A stretch of DNA of 64,000 bases from Brevibacterium spongiae (GTDB lineage: Bacteria > Actinomycetota > Actinomycetes > Actinomycetales > Brevibacteriaceae), in the NCBI RefSeq assembly GCF_026168515.1, contig NZ_CP093443.1, forward strand, positions 1,612,001 through 1,676,000, written 5' to 3'. The notes beneath the pieces were generated by a model that saw only the letters and a list, made by a program, of their open reading frames with translations, was not told the origin of the DNA and did not search any database. A program made the translations under genes and the position numbers. This document shows positions 10,370 through 18,355 of this stretch, piece after piece (position 1 is the first letter of the stretch; every line of letters begins with the position of its first letter).

Positions 10370-11050
10370 ATGAATGCTCGAATCCTCGTAGTTGATGATG
10401 ACACGGCTTTGGCCGAAATGATTGGAATTGTGCTCAAAAGCGAAGGCTTCGAGCCCTTCTTCTGCGCCACCGGCGACCAGGCTTTCGAGGAGTTCCAGAA
10501 GGTCAGCCCGGACCTCGTCCTCCTCGATCTGATGCTGCCCGGCAAAGACGGTCTCGAGGTCTGCCGGGAGATCCGCGAGATCTCCTCGGTGCCGATCATC
10601 ATGCTCACGGCGAAGTCCGACACCGTCGACGTCGTGCTCGGCCTCGAATCCGGTGCCGACGACTACGTTCCCAAGCCGTTCAAACCCAAGGAGCTCATCG
10701 CTCGAGTCCGCGCCCGACTGCGGATCTCCGAACCGCAGGCCCCGGAGCTGCTGACCGTCGGCGATGTCGTCGTCGATGTGGCCGGCCACACCGTGACCAA
10801 GGGCGGTTCCCCGGTGTCGCTGACTCCACTCGAATTCGATCTGCTCGTGGCCCTGGCCCGCAAGCCCTGGCAGGTGTTCTCCCGTGAGACCCTCCTCGAA
10901 GAGGTCTGGGGCTACCGTCACGCCGCCGATACCCGGCTGGTCAACGTCCACGTGCAGCGGCTGCGGTCGAAGATCGAACGCGACCCCGAGAAGCCCGACA
11001 TCATCGTCACCGTCCGCGGCGTCGGCTATAAGGCCGGCAGAGCCGCGTGA
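10370..11050 (+). CDS. mtrA: DNA-binding response regulator MtrA
   Basis: OmpR-family response regulator of 226 residues, close to the 228 of mycobacterial MtrA. The receiver domain shows the acidic pocket VVDDD (residues 7-11), phospho-acceptor Asp53 in LLDLMLPGKDG, Thr80 in MLTAK and Lys102 in VPKPFKP. A C-terminal winged helix follows, with the LTPLEFDLLVALARKP and RLVNVHVQRLRSKIERDP segments. In actinobacteria MtrA controls cell-wall hydrolases, division and osmotic responses. The stop overlaps the mtrB GTG, so the operon mtrA-mtrB-lpqB is translationally coupled throughout. The ATG at 10370 begins the conserved NARILVVDDD sequence; the longer frame from 10256 does not look like family sequence. 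Confidence 0.97.
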   Translation: MNARILVVDDDTALAEMIGIVLKSEGFEPFFCATGDQAFEEFQKVSPDLVLLDLMLPGKDGLEVCREIREISSVPIIMLTAKSDTVDVVLGLESGADDYVPKPFKPKELIARVRARLRISEPQAPELLTVGDVVVDVAGHTVTKGGSPVSLTPLEFDLLVALARKPWQVFSRETLLEEVWGYRHAADTRLVNVHVQRLRSKIERDPEKPDIIVTVRGVGYKAGRAA

Positions 11051-12873
11051 GCCCCGACTCGGCGGCGGGCGGACCCGTCCGCACCGCCGCCTCGGCACTG
11101 CGAACGTTCTGGAACTTCATCCTCCGATCGTTCAGCCACTCCCTGCAGGTCAGGATCGTCGTCCTCACCATCGTGCTCACCTCGGTGGCGATCTTCGGCG
11201 TCGGCACCTATATGTCTCAGCAGATCGCGCGCGGCCTCTTCGACACCCGCTTGGACTCCCTGTCCTCACAGACGCGGTCGATCCTCGCCGAACTGCGGTC
11301 CCTGGCCCCCGTCGACGGTCAGGCGGTGACCCAGGACACCCTGTCATCGCAGCTGTCATCGATCTACAACCGTTCGGCCGGTTCGGTTTATTCGCTGACC
11401 TTGGAGCCGAAGGACCCGAACTCCTCGTTCACCACGATCACCGCGGGCGATGCCGCAGAGGACGGAGAGACTGCGAAGGTGCCCATCAGCGAGGAGCTGC
11501 GCGAAGCCATCCGCAAGGCCCCGACCGATGACAAGCTCTATCAGTCGGTGAGCCTGCCCGACGGCACGGGCCCCGGACTGCTCATCACCCAGGAACTCCA
11601 GATCCCCGGCGCCGGCCAGTTCCAGCTGTACTACCTCGGCGATCTCTCGGAACAGCAGGACACCCTGAACTTCGTGCAGCGGTCGATGTTCGTCGCCGCG
11701 CTCGTCCTCGTCGTCCTCGTCGGTGCTGTGGCCTGGATCGTCACCCGCCTCGTCGTCACCCCGGTGCGCACGGGCGCCGAGGTGGCCCGACTCATCGCCG
11801 ACGGCGACCTCGACGAACGCATGCCCGTGCACGGCAATGATGAGATCGCTGTGCTCGGCGAGAGCTTCAATGACATGGCCGACACCCTGCAGCACCAGAT
11901 CGAGCAGATGGAGCGGCTCTCGGTGCTGCAGCGCCAGTTCGTCTCCGACGTCTCCCACGAGCTGCGCACCCCATTGACGACGATCCGCGCCGCCGCGGAC
12001 CTCATCTACGATTCCCGGGACGAACTCGATCCCGTCACCGCCCGCAGCGCGGAGCTGCTGAACTCGCAGGCCGAACGGTTCGACAATCTGCTCTCCGACC
12101 TGCTGGAGATCTCTCGCTACGACGCGGGTGCCGCCGCTCTCGTGGCCAAACCCGTCGATATCGGCGCAATCGTCACCTCCGTCATCGAAACTGTGTCGAT
12201 GGTCGCCGAGCAGATGTCGACGGGCATCGTCGTCCACGCCCCGTCGTCGCCAGTCATGGCCGAGGTCGACCGTGTGCGCATCACCCGCATCGTGCGCAAC
12301 CTCGTGGTCAACGCGATCGAACACGGTGAAGGCAACCCGATCGACATCTATGTCGCCTCCAACGCCGAGGCGGTGGCCGTGAGTGTGCGCGACCACGGCG
12401 TGGGAATGAACGAAGACCAGGTCGAGCACGTCTTCGACCGGTTCTGGCGCGCCGATCCGGCCCGCAAACGGACCCTCGGCGGTTCCGGGCTGGGTCTGGC
12501 GATCTCGCTCGAGGATGCCCATCTGCACAGCGGCTGGCTGCAGGTGTGGGGCAAGATCGGCGAGGGCTCCTGCTTCCGGCTGACGATTCCGCGCCGCCCG
12601 GATCAGGAGATCACCTCCTCACCGCTGCCGCTGCCGCCTCGGGACGCACAGATCCAGGGCGCCGCACTCGTGGCCGGCCCGCTGTCGTCCGACGGGTCCG
12701 TGCGGATTCAGACCGGGTCGATTCCGATCGTCGTCGAAACCGATCAGCAGGTGCTCACCGACGATCCGCAGCAGCACGTCGAAACGATCGAGACGCTCGA
12801 AGACGACAACGACCTCGACCAGCCGGAAAGCGCCGCCGAGACCGAGGACGAGAACGAAGGAGGCCGATCATGA
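11047..12873 (+). CDS. mtrB: Sensor histidine kinase MtrB
   Basis: Membrane histidine kinase of 608 residues, partner of MtrA. Transmembrane helix 1 is about residues 36-56, an extracytoplasmic sensor follows, and helix 2 is about 214-236. A HAMP linker comes next, then the H-box SDVSHELRTPLTT with phospho-acceptor His304, N-box RNLVVNAIEHGEGNP, G1 VRDHGVGM, F-box HVFDRFWRADPARKR and G2 GGSGLGLAIS. The ~80-residue C-terminal tail is acidic and low-complexity. The GTG start overlaps the mtrA stop (GTGA), and its own stop overlaps the lpqB ATG. In mycobacteria MtrB localises to the septum and is influenced by LpqB; the conserved operon suggests the same here. Confidence 0.97.
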   Translation: MSPDSAAGGPVRTAASALRTFWNFILRSFSHSLQVRIVVLTIVLTSVAIFGVGTYMSQQIARGLFDTRLDSLSSQTRSILAELRSLAPVDGQAVTQDTLSSQLSSIYNRSAGSVYSLTLEPKDPNSSFTTITAGDAAEDGETAKVPISEELREAIRKAPTDDKLYQSVSLPDGTGPGLLITQELQIPGAGQFQLYYLGDLSEQQDTLNFVQRSMFVAALVLVVLVGAVAWIVTRLVVTPVRTGAEVARLIADGDLDERMPVHGNDEIAVLGESFNDMADTLQHQIEQMERLSVLQRQFVSDVSHELRTPLTTIRAAADLIYDSRDELDPVTARSAELLNSQAERFDNLLSDLLEISRYDAGAAALVAKPVDIGAIVTSVIETVSMVAEQMSTGIVVHAPSSPVMAEVDRVRITRIVRNLVVNAIEHGEGNPIDIYVASNAEAVAVSVRDHGVGMNEDQVEHVFDRFWRADPARKRTLGGSGLGLAISLEDAHLHSGWLQVWGKIGEGSCFRLTIPRRPDQEITSSPLPLPPRDAQIQGAALVAGPLSSDGSVRIQTGSIPIVVETDQQVLTDDPQQHVETIETLEDDNDLDQPESAAETEDENEGGRS

Positions 12874-14609
12874 CATCGATGAAGTCACGGGGGATCCGTT
12901 CACGGCGGGTCCGCGTCCGCACGCTCCTGGTCTCCGTGTTCGCCGCGTTCGTTCTCGTCGGGTGCTCGTCGATCCCGACGTCTTCGCCGGTCGGGCACAT
13001 CGAGGACGATTCGGGTGATACCGGGGCCAGCAACGCGCGCATCCCCGACGGGCCCGAACCCGGAGACAACGTCTCGGAGATCGTGCGCGGATTCCTCGCC
13101 GCAGGTGCGGGAGCCGGCAACAACTTCTCCGTCGCCAGATCCTTCCTCACCGAGGCCGAAGCGCAGGAATGGAGTCCGCAGGAATCAGTGTCGGTGCTGC
13201 CCAATGACACGGACATCGACTCGTTGAACCAGGACCTCACCTCTGACCAGAAGACCCTGAGTCTATCGGCCCCAGTGGTCGGCCTCGTCGACTCCTCTGG
13301 CGTGTACAACTCGACGAAACCCGGCACCCAGTCGACGTTGGAGTTCTCACTGCGGCAGGAGAACGGCGAATGGCGGATCTCCTCGGCTCCCGACGGTCTG
13401 CTCATCAGCCAGTCGGATTTCCGCACGATCTTCCTCAACTACTCGCTGCAGTTCTACACCTCCGACTACTCGTATCTCGTCCCTGATTCCCGCTGGTTCC
13501 TCCGCTCCTCGTCGACTCCGACCGCGCTGATGAACGAACTGCTCAGCGGACCGGCCCCGTACCTCTCCGGCGCGGTGATCACCGCGATCCCGGACGGCGC
13601 GAAACTCAGCGATTCGAACGTGGTCACAATCGAAAACGGTGTCGCGCGTGTGTCGCTGGGAGCACAGACTCCCGCCCCCTCCGACAGGGAGAAAGGGCTC
13701 ATCCGACAGCAGATCTCGACGACTCTGCAGGTCATCCCGTCTATCTCGAGCATCGAACTGAGCATCGGCGGACAGACCGTCTCAGCGAATCTGCAGTCGA
13801 AGACCGATTCCTCCATTCAGGTCGACGGCCCTCCTGTGGTGCTCGCCGACAACCGGATCTCCCGCGTCTCGGGCACCACTGTGGCCAAGGTCGAGAACAG
13901 CCCGAACCTCAAGGGGAAGAAGGCCAGTGATCCCGCGGTCTCCCTCGACGACTCGCTGTACGTGTACCTGCAGAACGAACGCAGGGAACTCATGCGGTTG
14001 AAGTCCGATGCGGTCGACGCCACCCCGATCCTCAAGGGCAAGCGTCTCGTGCGTCCGAGTATCGACAGGTTCAATACGATCTGGACGGGAGAGGCCGAGA
14101 ACAAGGGCGAACTCAAGGCAGTGGGACGCGACGGCAAGGTCTTCACAGTGACCGCCGACTTCCTCTCCGGCCGACAGCTCGTTGATGTCGAGGTGTCGCG
14201 CGACGGCACGCGTGTCGCCCTGCTCAGTCGGCACAAGGGGGAACCGGACCGCATCGACGTCGTCGGAGTACCGCGAGACAAGGCCGGCAATCCCGCCGGA
14301 CGGGTCTCCGAGACTCCGATCTCGGTCGGGGCGAACTTCGACGAGGTCAAAGACGTCTCCTGGGCCGGTTCGACCAGCCTGGTGGCACTAGCGGCAGAGG
14401 AGGGCGACACCGTTCAGCCATTCCGCATCGGTGTCACTGGTCCCTCGGAACAGCTCGGCGAGGTCACCGGCGGAAGCCGCATCGCAGGCGGCGCCGATGG
14501 TCGCTCGATCCTGGTGACCAGCTCCAAGGGCGCGCTGTACTCGTACAACTCGAATGCGTGGCAGAAACTCGTCGACGTCGCCGCGAAGGATCCGTCCTAC
14601 CCGGGCTGA
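12870..14609 (+). CDS. lpqB: Lipoprotein LpqB with GerMN domain
   Basis: A secreted lipoprotein of about 579 residues. An Arg-rich n-region and hydrophobic core lead to the lipobox LVGC, with the lipidated Cys at residue 32. The middle contains a GerMN domain (about residues 220-330, around SGPAPYLSGAVITAIPDGAKL), and the C-terminal half resembles the beta-propeller-like LpqB domain. LpqB proteins interact with MtrB and modulate MtrAB signalling. The ATG at 12870 overlaps the mtrB stop and has AAGGAGG seven bases upstream. An in-frame extension back to 12546 overlaps mtrB and is not real. Confidence 0.95.
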   Translation: MTSMKSRGIRSRRVRVRTLLVSVFAAFVLVGCSSIPTSSPVGHIEDDSGDTGASNARIPDGPEPGDNVSEIVRGFLAAGAGAGNNFSVARSFLTEAEAQEWSPQESVSVLPNDTDIDSLNQDLTSDQKTLSLSAPVVGLVDSSGVYNSTKPGTQSTLEFSLRQENGEWRISSAPDGLLISQSDFRTIFLNYSLQFYTSDYSYLVPDSRWFLRSSSTPTALMNELLSGPAPYLSGAVITAIPDGAKLSDSNVVTIENGVARVSLGAQTPAPSDREKGLIRQQISTTLQVIPSISSIELSIGGQTVSANLQSKTDSSIQVDGPPVVLADNRISRVSGTTVAKVENSPNLKGKKASDPAVSLDDSLYVYLQNERRELMRLKSDAVDATPILKGKRLVRPSIDRFNTIWTGEAENKGELKAVGRDGKVFTVTADFLSGRQLVDVEVSRDGTRVALLSRHKGEPDRIDVVGVPRDKAGNPAGRVSETPISVGANFDEVKDVSWAGSTSLVALAAEEGDTVQPFRIGVTGPSEQLGEVTGGSRIAGGADGRSILVTSSKGALYSYNSNAWQKLVDVAAKDPSYPG

Positions 14610-14698
14610 CCGAACGGCGCGGGGAATGACCGCACGTGTAGGGCCGACAGATCGTGCCCGGACCGATACAGATCGAGCAGGGCAGCGCCTGCACATAG

Positions 14699-14704
14699 TA
14701 GATT
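14699..14704 (+). promoter_or_regulatory. Candidate -10 element giving a leaderless comF mRNA
   Basis: TAGATT fits TANNNT and ends six bases before the comF ATG at 14711. No Shine-Dalgarno sequence lies in that gap, so transcription would start at the start codon. Confidence 0.4.
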
Positions 14705-14710
14705 GCTTCC

Positions 14711-15433
14711 ATGGGGCTGCTCGGGGAGTTCAGCGAACTGCTCCTGCCCCGACGGTGTGCCGGATGCGGGCGGGAGAATGTCTCTCTGTGCACGGCCTGC
14801 CTGCAGATGCTCGGCGGAATCCCACGAGCGATGGAACCGCGGTACGGTCAGATCCCGATCGTCGGCGTCTGCGAATACAACTCACGCATCTCACGGATGG
14901 TCATCGGGTTCAAGGACGAGGGCCGCCGCGACATCCTCGACCCGCTGGCCCTCGCATTGACCCGGTCGGTCGTCGCGACTCTCGACCTCATCGACTACCG
15001 GGGAGGGGGGATCCGGCTCTTCCCTGCTCCGAGCTCGGCTCGCGCCCGGCGCCGTCGAGGCGGTTCGCACACCGCAGCGTTGGCTCGCAGGGCGATGGAA
15101 CTGGCCCCGGGGCTGCCCTTGGAGGTCCACGATGTGCTGCGTGCCGAACGGTCCCGCGACCAAGTCGGACTCGGTGCGAAAGAGCGGGCGAACAATGCGG
15201 CGCGCACGCAGCATCTCGACGCGGCGGGACTGGAGATCATTCGGTCGTCCGATACGCGAGACCGTGGACGGACCGCCTCGGCGGACATCCTCGTCGATGA
15301 TTTCTCCACGACCGGTGCGACACTGGCAGAAAGCGCACGATTACTGACATCGGTGCAGATCAGACCCGCTGCCGGAGCTGTTCTCGGTCTCGGCCGTGGG
15401 GGCACTCGATTTGTCTCTCCCTTTACTGTATAA
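14711..15433 (+). CDS. comF: ComF family protein (phosphoribosyltransferase-like)
   Basis: A 240-residue ComF/GntX-type protein. The N-terminus carries a zinc-ribbon pattern CAGC ... CTAC (residues 16-30), and the C-terminal half is a type I phosphoribosyltransferase fold with the PRPP-binding loop ILVDDFSTTGATLAE near residue 195. ComF proteins contribute to DNA uptake or recombination in competent bacteria; in actinobacteria the role is unknown. The position between lpqB and hpf matches Rv3242c. The gene lacks a ribosome-binding site and has a -10-like hexamer immediately upstream. Confidence 0.9.
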   Translation: MGLLGEFSELLLPRRCAGCGRENVSLCTACLQMLGGIPRAMEPRYGQIPIVGVCEYNSRISRMVIGFKDEGRRDILDPLALALTRSVVATLDLIDYRGGGIRLFPAPSSARARRRRGGSHTAALARRAMELAPGLPLEVHDVLRAERSRDQVGLGAKERANNAARTQHLDAAGLEIIRSSDTRDRGRTASADILVDDFSTTGATLAESARLLTSVQIRPAAGAVLGLGRGGTRFVSPFTV

Positions 15434-15499
15434 CGGTGTTTACCCATCCAAGGGCATGGGATCGGATGAATCCGACAAGCGAGTCGCTAAGGACACATC

Positions 15500-16168
15500 A
15501 TGGACATCGTTGTCAACGGCCGTCAGCTGACCATCTCCGACAGCTTCAGAGCTCACATCGAAGACAAGATCGCGAAGGTCGAACAGCTTGCTCCCCGAGC
15601 TCAGCGCGTTGAAGTGCACGTCACTCACGAGAAGAACTCCCGCCAGCCCGAAACGAGCGAACGGGTTGAGCTCACCGTGGTGGCGAAGGGACCGGCGATC
15701 CGAGCAGAGGCCATGGCCAGCGACAAATATGCGGCACTCGATCTGGCATGGGCGAAACTCGTCGAACGACTCAGGCGCGCCAGAGACCGGCACAAGGTGC
15801 CGCGTTCGGGACATCACCGGAAGGAATCCACCGCCGAAGTGCTCGCGAAGATGCCCGTCGCAGAACCGATGGTGCCCGACGCCGACGCAGATTCCTCGAG
15901 TGCTGCAGGCGAGCAGACGACCGGCGTCGATCGGACGAACGGTCGGATCAAGGCCGAGGGAGATTCGCCGGTGGTGCTGAGGGAGAAGACCTTCAACGCC
16001 GCACCGATCGGCATCGAAGAGGCCCTCAACAGGATGGAGCTCGTCGGTCACGACTTCTACCTGTTCATCGATGAGGAATCGAGCAAACCCTCCGTCGTCT
16101 ACCGCCGCAAGGGCTGGAGCTACGGAGTCATCGCCCTCGACCACGAACTCCAAGAAGCCACCGAATAA
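15500..16168 (+). CDS. hpf: Long-form ribosome hibernation-promoting factor
   Basis: A 222-residue long HPF (RaiA/YfiA family). The N-terminal S30AE domain (about 1-105, beginning MDIVVNGRQLTISDSFRAHI) binds the 30S decoding region. An Ala/Asp-rich linker (about 115-160) leads to the C-terminal dimerisation domain with FNAAPIGIEEALNRMELVGHDFYLF and the family ending VVYRRKGWSYGVIAL. Long HPFs make 100S ribosome dimers or stabilise inactive 70S ribosomes. AAGGA lies six bases before the ATG. Ten bases after the stop begins the hairpin arm that is now separated from its partner by a 4.5-kb nested insertion. Confidence 0.95.
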   Translation: MDIVVNGRQLTISDSFRAHIEDKIAKVEQLAPRAQRVEVHVTHEKNSRQPETSERVELTVVAKGPAIRAEAMASDKYAALDLAWAKLVERLRRARDRHKVPRSGHHRKESTAEVLAKMPVAEPMVPDADADSSSAAGEQTTGVDRTNGRIKAEGDSPVVLREKTFNAAPIGIEEALNRMELVGHDFYLFIDEESSKPSVVYRRKGWSYGVIALDHELQEATE

Positions 16169-16177
16169 CCCTTATTG

Positions 16178-16201
16178 CTACCTGACGGCGCCCCAGCAAC
16201 C
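16178..16201. terminator. Left arm of a split 24-bp terminator-like hairpin
   Basis: These 24 bases are the exact reverse complement of 20690-20713. Without the intervening IS element they form a perfect 24-bp stem with an 8-nt loop (CCTCGCTA). The flanking CCCTTA and TAAGGG could lengthen the stem. It lies ten bases after the hpf stop codon, so it is probably the original hpf terminator. Confidence 0.8.
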
Positions 16202-16206
16202 CCTCG

Positions 16207-16232
16207 TGGACTGGTCCCCAAAAGTTGGACTG
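16207..16232 (+). repeat. Left terminal inverted repeat of the IS3-family element
   Basis: Begins TGGACTGGTCCCC and matches the reverse complement of 20658-20683 at 24 of 26 positions; the mismatches are at positions 5 and 14. Confidence 0.9.
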
Positions 16233-16240
16233 CTGTGAGG

Positions 16241-17089
16241 TCAGCATAGTTCGTAAATAGGCTCACCATCCTTGGCGGTCTTGTTCCGATATTCCATCGG
16301 GGCAAGATCGCCAAGTCGTGTCGAGATCCTTTCGTAGTTATACCAATGAATGTACTCATTGATCGCGGCTTTGAGGTCCTCGACCGTGTCGAACTTCTGC
16401 AGATAGAACATCTCGGACTTCAACTGCCCGAAGAAGTTCTCCGCCATCGCGTTATCCCAGCAGTTTCCCTTCCGCGACATCGACGGTGTAGCACCATGCT
16501 TAGCTAGAATCGACGCCCAGGACACGTGCTGGTACTGAAACCCCTGGTCCGTGTGCACCAGCGGTGTCTGCCCGGGACGCAGTCCCTGACAGGCTCGCAT
16601 CAGCGACTCGTTCGTCAATGCCGTGTTCGGTGACGTCGACATCGAGTACGACACCACACCGGCATCGAACAGATCGATCACTGGTGACAGATACAGTTTC
16701 TTGTCTTCAACAGCGAATTCCGTGACGTCGGAAACCCATTTCTCGTTCGGTTCATCAGCGGTGAACTCCCGATTGAGTACGTTGTCAGCAACGGCTCCGA
16801 CCGTGCCGCGATGGGAGTCGAATTTCTTCTTCCGCACCTCGGTCTGCAGACCCATGTCACGCATTAATCGCAGTACGGTCTTCTTCGCGATCGTGATGCC
16901 CTGTTTGACCAAGACAGCCCAGATCTTGCGGTGCCCGTAGCGTTTGTGACTCTTCTCGAAGATGTCCTCGATGAGGGTTCTCACCTGCGCGTATGGGTCG
17001 GGTCTCACGTCGAATCGTTTCTGGTGGTAGAAGAACGTCGACCGGGCCAAACCCGCGACCTGCAGCAGCAATGGCAGTGGATAGTCTGC
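16241..17089 (-). pseudogene. IS3-family OrfB transposase, main fragment (disrupted)
   Basis: An rve-type integrase of the IS3 family. DDE residues are visible: Asp in KWVSDVTEFAV, Asp in LVHTDQGFQYQ and Glu in NCWDNAMAENFFGQLKSEM. The HTH_21-like segment RSTFFYHQKRF precedes them. The N-terminal 10-12 codons are displaced to 20025-20060 by the IS21 insertion. Joining the two parts and removing one copy of the 6-bp target duplication GTCTGC restores one frame of 292 codons plus stop. It would begin with a GTG that overlaps the orfA stop. The open frame reading upstream into 17149 is a chance extension into IS21 sequence. Confidence 0.9.
17084..17089. repeat. Target-site duplication of the IS21-family element (left copy)
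   Basis: GTCTGC directly precedes the left IS21 terminus and is repeated at 20025-20030 just after the right terminus. A 6-bp duplication is within the range known for IS21 elements and restores the orfB frame exactly. Confidence 0.85.
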
Positions 17090-17105
17090 TGAGTGTGTCA
17101 ACCCC

Positions 17106-17141
17106 ATTTGGCCCCACTGTGATGCTTTGATTTGGCCCCAC
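17106..17141. repeat. Left-end tandem transposase-binding repeats of the IS21 element
   Basis: ATTTGGCCCCAC occurs at 17106-17117 and again at 17130-17141. The inverted counterparts are at the right end. Confidence 0.8.
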
Positions 17142-17267
17142 CCCAGCATGTGTGGTCGTGCTCGCCGCGCGTTGGTAACAGTCGCGGCCCAGCGGGGTCG
17201 GGCGGTGTTGTGTTGCGAGCCTTTCTCCGGCCACAGGAGTGGCCGGGCCTCTCAGGTTCCAGTGTGG

Positions 17268-17528
17268 TCAGAACGGCGGATCGCCAGGGCCGTAGTCGGG
17301 TTCGGTTGGTCCGAATCGGCGACGCAGTCGCTGAAGGTCCTCAATAGCCGAATCGATCAGATCGGCGGCATGCTCGCGGCCACTGGGCTGAACAGACTCG
17401 ATGGTGACACTGATCCCGTCCAGGAGATCCTGGGCGTCATTGAGGCGTTGGCTGATGTAGGCGACCCAGTCCTCGGTGGCATCGATGGCATTTCCGCTGG
17501 CTGGTTCCTGATCCTCGGTGGTGATCAT
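17268..17528 (-). CDS. Small acidic protein encoded within the IS21 element
   Basis: An 86-residue frame that begins inside the istB stop (ATGA overlap), so it is the third gene of a coupled istA-istB-orf3 operon. The protein is acidic and predicted mostly helical (VAYISQRLNDAQDLLDGI ... AADLIDSAIEDLQRLRRRF), with a Pro-rich C-terminus. I recognise no family. Classical IS21 elements carry only istA and istB, so this is either a passenger gene or an accessory transposition protein. The tight coupling argues that it is translated. Confidence 0.65.
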   Translation of the reverse strand: MITTEDQEPASGNAIDATEDWVAYISQRLNDAQDLLDGISVTIESVQPSGREHAADLIDSAIEDLQRLRRRFGPTEPDYGPGDPPF

Positions 17529-18355
17529 GGTTGATCTCCTTCCTGCAAAGTGGCCTCTTCGCTCCTGGCCCGGGTGGTGCGCAGCCGGTAAGAGCTGGTG
17601 CCGGTGTTGATGATGTGGGCGTTAAACGTCAACCGATCGACAACGGCCGCGGCCAGCCGCGGGTCGGTGAATGTCTGCCCCCACTCGCTGAACGAGGCGT
17701 TCGAGGCTGTCGCAATCGAGGCTCGTTCCTCACGTTCGGTGATGATCTGGAAGAGTAACTCAGCTCCACGAGAATCGAGGCTGACATACCCCAACTCATC
17801 CAGGCACAGCAGGTCCAGGCGAGCATAGCGGCCCACTACCCGGGAGAGCTGCTTGGCATCGGCGGCCTCGGTGAGCTCGTTGACCAGGGCCGCCGTCGTG
17901 ACGTAGCGGACTCTGCGGCCCTGCTCGGCCGCGGCGGTCCCCAGACCGATCAGCAGATGCGTCTTCCCTGTCCCGGAATCACCGAGTAGCACCAACGGCT
18001 CACCGGCATCGATCCACGCTCCGGTGGCCAGAGTCGCCAACCGGGCCGGCGGCAAATCCTCGATGGCGGCGGTATCGAAGTCGGACAGGTGCTTGGTGCG
18101 AGGAAACTTCGCTTCCTTGATCCGCCGGATCCGACGGCGGGCATCACGATCATCACACTCCGCGGCCAACACCTCAGCCAGGTAGGCCTTGTGCGAGAGC
18201 CGTTCTCGGGCTGCTGCCTCGGCCATCGGTGAGGCCTGGTCACGGATCGTGGGCATGAACAGGGTCCGACAAGCCGTGGCGATCGCGGCCTCAGCCGCCT
18301 GATCACCCAGAGCAGTCACTGCCGGCGTCGATGCCGGGATGGTTTTCGCGTTCAT
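17525..18355 (-). CDS. istB: IS21-family helper ATPase IstB
   Basis: A 276-residue DnaC-like AAA+ ATPase that assembles on target DNA and stimulates the IstA transposase. Walker A is LGDSGTGKTHLLIGLG and Walker B is LLCLDELGYVSLD. The N-terminal region (about 30-90) is the IstB-specific helical domain, followed downstream by the family segment SFSEWGQTF ... VVDRL. Its ATG overlaps the istA stop by four bases, the usual IS21 coupling. The gene looks intact. Confidence 0.95.
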   Translation of the reverse strand: MNAKTIPASTPAVTALGDQAAEAAIATACRTLFMPTIRDQASPMAEAAARERLSHKAYLAEVLAAECDDRDARRRIRRIKEAKFPRTKHLSDFDTAAIEDLPPARLATLATGAWIDAGEPLVLLGDSGTGKTHLLIGLGTAAAEQGRRVRYVTTAALVNELTEAADAKQLSRVVGRYARLDLLCLDELGYVSLDSRGAELLFQIITEREERASIATASNASFSEWGQTFTDPRLAAAVVDRLTFNAHIINTGTSSYRLRTTRARSEEATLQEGDQP

